A DNA stretch of 10,616 bases. Source: Prevotellaceae bacterium (GTDB taxonomy: Bacteria > Bacteroidota > Bacteroidia > Bacteroidales > Bacteroidaceae). Of this stretch, positions 6,429 through 10,616 are shown piece by piece. Below the pieces are notes generated by a model, which worked only from the letters and a program-made list of their open reading frames with translations, was not told the origin of the DNA and searched no databases. Numbering within the stretch: the first letter of the stretch is position 1; every line of letters begins with the position of its first letter. The stretch spans positions 1 through 10,616 of the forward strand of contig JAJPYW010000237.1 in the NCBI GenBank assembly GCA_021204715.1. Direction: 5' to 3'. A program made the position numbers and the translations under genes.

Positions 6429-7415
6429 ATGAAGATTGGCTCGATAGACCTTGGAGAACGCCCCGTGTTGTTGGCTCCCATGGAGGATGTAACCGACCCG
6501 GCTTTCCGCTTGCTGTGCAAGGGGTTCGGCGCCGACATGGTGTACACCGAGTTCGTCTCGGCCGACGCGCTCGTGCGCTCGGTGGGAAAGACCGTGCTGA
6601 AGCTGCACATCAGCCCCGAAGAGCGGCCGGTGGCTATCCAAATCTATGGGAAAGACGTGGCCACCATGGTGGAGGCGGCCCACATCGTGGCGCAAGCCGC
6701 ACCCGACATCATAGACCTGAACTTCGGTTGCCCCGTGAAGCGTGTGGCCGGCAAGGGCGCCGGCGCGGGCATGCTGCAAAACGTGCCGCTGATGCTCGAT
6801 ATTACCCGGGCGGTGGTGGAGGCGGTGCAGCTTCCCGTGACCGTGAAAACCCGCTTGGGCTGGGATGCGGACCACAAAATTATCGTGGAGCTGGCCGAGC
6901 GGCTGCAGGACTGCGGCATCTCGGCGCTCACCATACACGGGCGCACCCGCGCGCAGATGTACAACGGCGAGGCCGACTGGACCTTGATAGGCGAGGTGAA
7001 ACGTAACCCGAGGATGCACATCCCCATAATAGGCAACGGCGACATCACCACGCCCGAGCGTGCCGGGGAGTGTTTTGAACGGTATGGCGTGGACGCCGTG
7101 ATGATAGGCCGCGCCACCTTCGGCCATCCATGGATATTCAAGGAAGTGAAGCACTACCTGCAAACGGGCGAAGCCCTGCCCGCTCCCACACCCGCTTGGT
7201 GCATGGACGTGTTGCGCCGGCAAGTGAGGGACAGCGTGCGGCTGCTCGATGAACGGCGCGGCATACTGCACGCGCGCCGCCACTTGGCCGCCACCCCGCT
7301 GTTCAAAGGCATCCCCCACTTCCGGGAGACACGCATCGCCATGCTGCGCGCCGAAACCGTGCGGGAGCTCTTCGCCATCTTCGACGGGATACAAGAAAGG
7401 TATTTCAACGAATGA
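6429..7415 (+). CDS. dusB: tRNA-dihydrouridine synthase (DusB-like)
   Basis: Dus enzymes reduce specific uridines in the tRNA D-loop to dihydrouridine with FMN and NADPH. The 328-residue protein has the FMN-binding TIM barrel (about 5-245): APMEDVTDPAFR near the N terminus, the catalytic cysteine Cys101 in DLNFGCPVKRVAGKGAG, HGRTRAQMYNGEADW, the phosphate-binding GNGDI loop and IGRATFGHPWIF, followed by a C-terminal helical tRNA-binding part. The HPWIFKEVKHYLQTGE stretch favours the DusB subgroup, which in E. coli acts at U17. I took MKIGSIDLG at 6429 as the start rather than the ATG at 6411, because the promoter places the transcript start after 6411 and relatives commonly begin at this point. 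It is apparently transcribed alone, divergent from the U32 operon. Confidence 0.94.
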   Translation: MKIGSIDLGERPVLLAPMEDVTDPAFRLLCKGFGADMVYTEFVSADALVRSVGKTVLKLHISPEERPVAIQIYGKDVATMVEAAHIVAQAAPDIIDLNFGCPVKRVAGKGAGAGMLQNVPLMLDITRAVVEAVQLPVTVKTRLGWDADHKIIVELAERLQDCGISALTIHGRTRAQMYNGEADWTLIGEVKRNPRMHIPIIGNGDITTPERAGECFERYGVDAVMIGRATFGHPWIFKEVKHYLQTGEALPAPTPAWCMDVLRRQVRDSVRLLDERRGILHARRHLAATPLFKGIPHFRETRIAMLRAETVRELFAIFDGIQERYFNE

Positions 7416-7428
7416 GCGCGCGGGCGAA

Positions 7429-7515
7429 ACGCTTCCATAACGCTCCCGTTGAAAACGCTTCGGCAGAAGGATCAAGAAAGGAAACTGCCTTCTTCATGTC
7501 CCCGAAGGGAAGCGT
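7429..7515 (+). other. predicted nested RNA structure in the dusB-purU gap
   Basis: Between the dusB stop and the purU promoter, ACGCTTCC (7429-7436) pairs with GGAAGCGT (7508-7515). Directly inside it CTTCGG (7458-7463) pairs with CCGAAG (7502-7507), and AAGAAAGG (7474-7481) with CCTTCTT (7488-7494), one base bulged. The 5' side also holds a small AACG-CTCC-CGTT hairpin (7439-7450), so the whole could fold as a three-way junction. No U-tract follows, so it is not a classic terminator. Pairing was found by eye and the fold energy is not computed. Confidence 0.35.
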
Positions 7516-7554
7516 AAATCAATGCCGACGTGAAGCATTGTCGGAAAAATTCTG

Positions 7555-7563
7555 TAATTTTGC
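7555..7563 (+). promoter_or_regulatory. -7 element of the purU promoter
   Basis: TAATTTTGC matches the Bacteroides -7 consensus TAnnTTTGY exactly. The expected transcript start is near 7568, giving a leader of about 27 nt to the ATG at 7595. No TTTG lies at the right distance upstream; the nearest TTG (7538-7540) is only 14 nt away. A short inverted repeat, CCGAC (7525-7529) with GTCGG (7540-7544), sits just upstream. Confidence 0.6.
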
Positions 7564-7594
7564 GCACTGATAATTAATCATACTTGAACTGCAA

Positions 7595-8452
7595 ATGAAT
7601 ACAACGGCGAAGTTATTGATATATTGCCCCGACTGCCCGGGGATATTGGCGCAAGTGACAAACTTCATTACGGTGAACAAGGGGAACATCGTCTACTTAG
7701 ACCAATATGTGGACCACGTGGACAACATTTTCTTCATGCGCATAGAGTGGGCGTTGGAGGATTTCTTGATACCGCGCGACAAGATTCAAGACTACTTCGG
7801 CACGCTCTTTGCCAAGCGCTATGACATGAAGTTCCGCCTCTATTTCTCGGACGTGAAACCGCGCATGGCCATCTTCGTGTCGCGCATGTCACATTGCCTT
7901 TACGACATCTTGGCACGCTACAATGCGGGGGAGTGGGACGTGGAGATTCCGCTTATCATCAGCAACCACCCCGACTTGCAGGAGGTGGCAGGACGCTTCG
8001 GCATCCCTTTCCATGTATTTGAAATTACCAAGGAGAACAAGCGGGAGCAGGAGAAGGCCGAAATGGAGCTGTTGGCACGCGAGCGGGTGAGCTTCATCGT
8101 GCTGGCACGCTACATGCAGATTATATCGGAAGAGATGATCGCGGCCTATCCCAACCACATCATCAACATTCACCACTCTTTCCTGCCCGCTTTCATGGGG
8201 GCCAAGCCTTACCATGCGGCCTACGAGCGGGGCGTGAAGATTATAGGCGCCACCAGCCACTACGTGACGCAGGATTTGGACGCCGGGCCCATCATTGAGC
8301 AGGATGTGGTGCGCATCACACACAAGGACACCGTGCAGGACTTGATAGGCAAAGGCAAGGACTTGGAGAAGATTGTGCTGTCGCGCGCGGTGAAGAAGCA
8401 CATTGACCGCAAGATTCTTGTGTTCAAGAACAAGACGGTGATATTCAGCTGA
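7595..8452 (+). CDS. purU: formyltetrahydrofolate deformylase PurU
   Basis: PurU hydrolyses 10-formyltetrahydrofolate to formate and tetrahydrofolate in the cytosol, balancing one-carbon pools and supplying formate. The 285-residue protein has an N-terminal ACT regulatory domain (about 5-80, opening IYCPDCPGILAQVT) and a formyltransferase-type catalytic domain (about 90-265). The catalytic residues of the formyltransferase fold are in place: Asn191 and His193 in NIHHSFLP and Asp229 in DLDAGPII, with the GAKPYHAAY loop between them. Length is close to the roughly 280 residues of E. coli PurU. The start follows an A/T-rich leader downstream of a matching -7 box. It stands as a single plus-strand gene, convergent with the DUF4861 gene, which ends 92 nt away. 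Confidence 0.95.
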   Translation: MNTTAKLLIYCPDCPGILAQVTNFITVNKGNIVYLDQYVDHVDNIFFMRIEWALEDFLIPRDKIQDYFGTLFAKRYDMKFRLYFSDVKPRMAIFVSRMSHCLYDILARYNAGEWDVEIPLIISNHPDLQEVAGRFGIPFHVFEITKENKREQEKAEMELLARERVSFIVLARYMQIISEEMIAAYPNHIINIHHSFLPAFMGAKPYHAAYERGVKIIGATSHYVTQDLDAGPIIEQDVVRITHKDTVQDLIGKGKDLEKIVLSRAVKKHIDRKILVFKNKTVIFS

Positions 8453-8502
8453 ACGGCCGGTTTGAAAGATTGCCGCGGCTGGAAAAGGAAAGTGGATGAA
8501 GG

Positions 8503-8520
8503 GAATCTCTGCAGAGATTC
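8503..8520. repeat. perfect 18-bp palindrome between convergent genes
   Basis: GAATCTCTGCAGAGATTC is fully self-complementary and can fold a 7-bp stem with a TGCA loop. It lies between the 3' ends of purU (plus) and the DUF4861 gene (minus), where a bidirectional transcription stop would be useful. Neither strand has a U-tract directly after the stem: plus is followed by AGTATATAG, and the T-run at 8532-8538 (read on minus) lies before, not after, the hairpin. A terminator role is therefore unproven. Confidence 0.55.
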
Positions 8521-8544
8521 AGTATATAGAACAAAAAAACGCGC

Positions 8545-9777
8545 CTACTTGACCGTCACTACCAACGGATGGCGCACGCACTCGGCGAAAGAGGCCATAT
8601 ACTGGTTCCAAGCATCGGGCGTCTCGATGTCGGCACGGCTCCAAGCGAATCCCCAGTAGTAGACGTATTCGCTTCCGGGGGTGTACTCGCTGATGGCCAA
8701 CACGTGGCCATCGGCTCCGCTGCGCAGGGGCTTCTCTTCATCGGAAAAGAGCACGGTCTTGGCTTGGTTTACTTCACCGGGAACGGCGATGCCCAAGAAG
8801 ATCTTACCATTGTCGGGGCCTTGCGTGGGGTCCACGTAGGTGAGGTAACCGTTGGCGGCATCGGCCACAACCGCTCCGTCGGGCTCATGGAGTACGATGC
8901 CGGCCGCGACGGGCAACGGGTGGGAAAGGCCTTGGAAAGAGACGGCGGTGCGGTTCAAGTGGGAACCGGCATCCAAGGAGATGACGCGCGTCTCTACCAC
9001 ACTGCTGTCGGCCTGCACGGTGGTGGGGCTGAACGTGAGCTTTACGGTGAAGCGCAACGGGCCGTTGTCCAATATCTCGTAATCGCTGTAGCACCAAGGA
9101 TAGAGTATGGTGTCGTTCACCATCAAGGCGGCTACACCGGCTCCCAACGTGGAGCCTACGGCGTAGCAGTCCATGCCGAAGCCGTGGTCTACGTGGTAAG
9201 AGAAGGTATTGACAAAGGCGTCGGCCGCTTCGGGGTTGCGCCGGCGCAGGTCTTTTTCCTGCTTCCACATCTCGGGGTTAAGCTCCGTGGCATACAGCTC
9301 TTCCAATACCGGGGCGGTGGTGCCGCGCTTGGTGAAGAGGTCGTATCCGTAGCCGCGCTCGCCGGTGGCCTGCAAAGCGGGACCGTAGGCACGGAAGCCC
9401 ACAAGGTCGTTCTCCCAAGCCATGTCGTCCAAGCGCTCGGGGTATTGACGGCCGCAGGCCTTCACGTCGAAAGGTTCGGGCACACCCGTCTGCACGGTGT
9501 AGCGCGAAGTGCTTTCGGCCGCTACCGTGACGGGGAACAGGAGCGCTCCCTCATGGGTGATTTGGTAGGGGATTTGTTGCCCGCGGGCATCGATCACCAC
9601 CACTTGGGCGGTGTCGGCCAAGTTGAGGCGGGCGGCTACCTGTTCCATGGGGATTTCAACCAGCTCATTAGCACGGTCGGTGGCCAAAGGGTTGGCCACC
9701 GACACGGTAATTGTTCCACTGTCGCTGCACGAGAAGCAACAGAGTGCCGTCGCGCAAAGTAAGACAAGTTTCTTCAC
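8545..9777 (-). CDS. DUF4861 family lipoprotein
   Basis: The 410-residue protein has a lipoprotein signal peptide (MKKLVLLCATALCCFSC, lipidated Cys17), so it should be anchored in the outer or inner membrane. The rest matches the DUF4861 family as I know it: an N-terminal beta-rich part with VSVANPLATDRANELVEIP (25-43) and a long beta-sandwich-like body containing AWENDLVGFRAYGPAL, SYHVDHGFGMDCYAVG and, near the end, EYVYYWGFAW. DUF4861 genes are often found in Bacteroidota loci for uronic-acid-containing polysaccharides, but I know of no firm biochemical role and no catalytic residue can be named. The start is GTG at 9777: an in-frame TAA lies five codons upstream and the next Met is residue 44, past the signal peptide. 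It follows kduD by 18 nt, almost certainly in one operon. Confidence 0.85.
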   Translation of the reverse strand: MKKLVLLCATALCCFSCSDSGTITVSVANPLATDRANELVEIPMEQVAARLNLADTAQVVVIDARGQQIPYQITHEGALLFPVTVAAESTSRYTVQTGVPEPFDVKACGRQYPERLDDMAWENDLVGFRAYGPALQATGERGYGYDLFTKRGTTAPVLEELYATELNPEMWKQEKDLRRRNPEAADAFVNTFSYHVDHGFGMDCYAVGSTLGAGVAALMVNDTILYPWCYSDYEILDNGPLRFTVKLTFSPTTVQADSSVVETRVISLDAGSHLNRTAVSFQGLSHPLPVAAGIVLHEPDGAVVADAANGYLTYVDPTQGPDNGKIFLGIAVPGEVNQAKTVLFSDEEKPLRSGADGHVLAISEYTPGSEYVYYWGFAWSRADIETPDAWNQYMASFAECVRHPLVVTVK

Positions 9778-9795
9778 AAAGAATGTGCTTTAGGG

Positions 9796-10599
9796 TTAGC
9801 TGGGCTGCTTGCCGATGTAAGCCAAGATACCGCCGTCTACGTAGATTACGTGGCCGTTTACGGCATTGGAGGCATCGGATGCGAGGAATACGGCGGGACC
9901 GGTGAGTTCCTTCGGGTCGAGCCAGCGGCCGGCCGGGGTTCTTGCGCAGATGAACGTGTCAAACGGATGGCGGCTGCCGTCGGCCTGACGCTCACGGAGT
10001 GGAGCGGTCTGCGGGGTGGCGATGTAGCCCGGGCCTATGGCGTTGCACTGGATGTTGCATGCGCCGTACTCGGAGCAGATGTTGCGCGTCAACATCTTCA
10101 AGCCGCCCTTGGCTGCGGCGTAGGCCGATACGGTCTCACGTCCCAACTCGGACATCATGGAGCACATGTTGATGATCTTGCCGTGGCCTTTCTTTATCAT
10201 GGAGGGCAGGACGGCCTTGGAAACGATGAACGGGGCGTTCAGGTCGATATCGATGACCTTGCGGAAATCGGCGGCTGCCATTTCGATCATGGGGATACGG
10301 CGGATGATACCGGCGTTGTTTACCAAGATATCGATGACGCCTACCTCTTTCTCAATCTGGGCTACCATGGCTTGAACGGCGGTCTCGTTGGTTACGTCGC
10401 ATACATAACCGTGAACGTCGATGCCATTCTCCTTGTAAGCGGCCAGACCTCTGTTTACCAAGTCTTGGTTGATGTCGTTGAAGCAAATCTTCGCGCCACA
10501 TTCTGCAAACGCGGAGGCAATGGCGAAACCGATACCGTAAGAAGCGCCTGTTACAAGGGCTACTTTACCTTCCAAAGAAAAATTCAAATACTGGTTCAT
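9796..10599 (-). CDS. kduD: SDR oxidoreductase, KduD / gluconate 5-dehydrogenase type
   Basis: The 267-residue protein is a classical short-chain dehydrogenase. It has the nucleotide-binding TGASYGIG (17-24), the NNAG motif (94-97), and the catalytic set Asn121, Ser147, Tyr160 and Lys164 in the YAAAK pattern; it ends VNGHVIYVDGGILAYIG. It is close to Bacteroides proteins annotated both as gluconate 5-dehydrogenase and as 2-dehydro-3-deoxy-D-gluconate 5-dehydrogenase (KduD). The second fits the neighbourhood better: KduD converts the keto sugar made from unsaturated uronates by KduI into 2-keto-3-deoxygluconate, and DUF4861 plus a GH105 remnant lie nearby. The ATG at 10599 is preceded by A/T-rich DNA to the window edge, so the promoter and any upstream partner such as kduI are outside. 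The exact substrate is inferred from context. Confidence 0.88.
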   Translation of the reverse strand: MNQYLNFSLEGKVALVTGASYGIGFAIASAFAECGAKICFNDINQDLVNRGLAAYKENGIDVHGYVCDVTNETAVQAMVAQIEKEVGVIDILVNNAGIIRRIPMIEMAAADFRKVIDIDLNAPFIVSKAVLPSMIKKGHGKIINMCSMMSELGRETVSAYAAAKGGLKMLTRNICSEYGACNIQCNAIGPGYIATPQTAPLRERQADGSRHPFDTFICARTPAGRWLDPKELTGPAVFLASDASNAVNGHVIYVDGGILAYIGKQPS

Positions 10600-10616
10600 G
10601 ACATTAAAATATTAAG

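Noticed and set aside
6360..7475. 371-residue minus-strand open frame across dusB
   Set aside because: Antisense of a clear Dus enzyme, His/Gly-rich, with no motifs; a GC-rich codon-bias artefact.
8569..9762. 397-residue plus-strand open frame
   Set aside because: Complete antisense of the DUF4861 lipoprotein with Gly/His/Val-rich shadow composition. The minus strand has a signal peptide and family match.

Overview
The window looks like the chromosome of a gut-type member of the Bacteroidota (order Bacteroidales). Three lines of sequence evidence support this. Promoter elements of the Bacteroides form TAnnTTTGY sit upstream of dusB, purU and the U32 gene. Starts lack a clear Shine-Dalgarno and instead follow A/T-rich leaders. 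The gene content is also typical: a secreted GH2 enzyme with a DUF4982-like domain, a DUF4861 lipoprotein next to a KduD-type dehydrogenase, and a U32 / thioesterase / DprA string. The coding part is GC-rich, while the first ~515 bases are clearly AT-rich.

Layout. Positions 1-514 hold no convincing gene. They contain a 24-bp tandem repeat at the very edge, two AT-rich segments each bounded by inverted TGCCACGG motifs, and a perfect 16-bp palindrome. Positions 515-1098 are a scar region: the C-terminal end of a probable VapE/VirE-type mobile-element protein (minus) abuts a ~55-codon internal fragment of a GH105 unsaturated glucuronyl/galacturonyl hydrolase (plus), which ends against the stop codon of an intact secreted GH2 glycosidase (minus, 1099-3465). 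Next comes a minus-strand cluster read leftwards from 6330: a U32 peptidase-family protein (probable RNA hydroxylation factor), a hotdog thioesterase and dprA, joined by overlapping stop/start codons, with the GH2 gene 47 nt further on. Divergent from it are dusB (tRNA dihydrouridine synthase) and then purU (formyltetrahydrofolate deformylase), both on plus. Convergent with purU is a minus-strand operon from the right edge: a KduD/gluconate-5-dehydrogenase-like SDR followed 18 nt later by a DUF4861 lipoprotein.

How it fits together. The centre (U32, thioesterase, dprA, dusB, purU) is housekeeping: RNA modification, DNA uptake/recombination and one-carbon metabolism. Both flanks concern plant-type or algal polysaccharide use: GH2 plus the GH105 remnant on the left, kduD plus DUF4861 on the right. 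GH105 enzymes release unsaturated uronates and KduD acts further down the same catabolic route, so the dead GH105 piece suggests that a uronate-related locus was partly lost or rearranged here, next to a mobile-element remnant. I saw no tRNA, rRNA, CRISPR array, complete insertion sequence, or clear candidate for a wholly new system. The most unusual parts are the left-edge repeat structure and the double-remnant junction.
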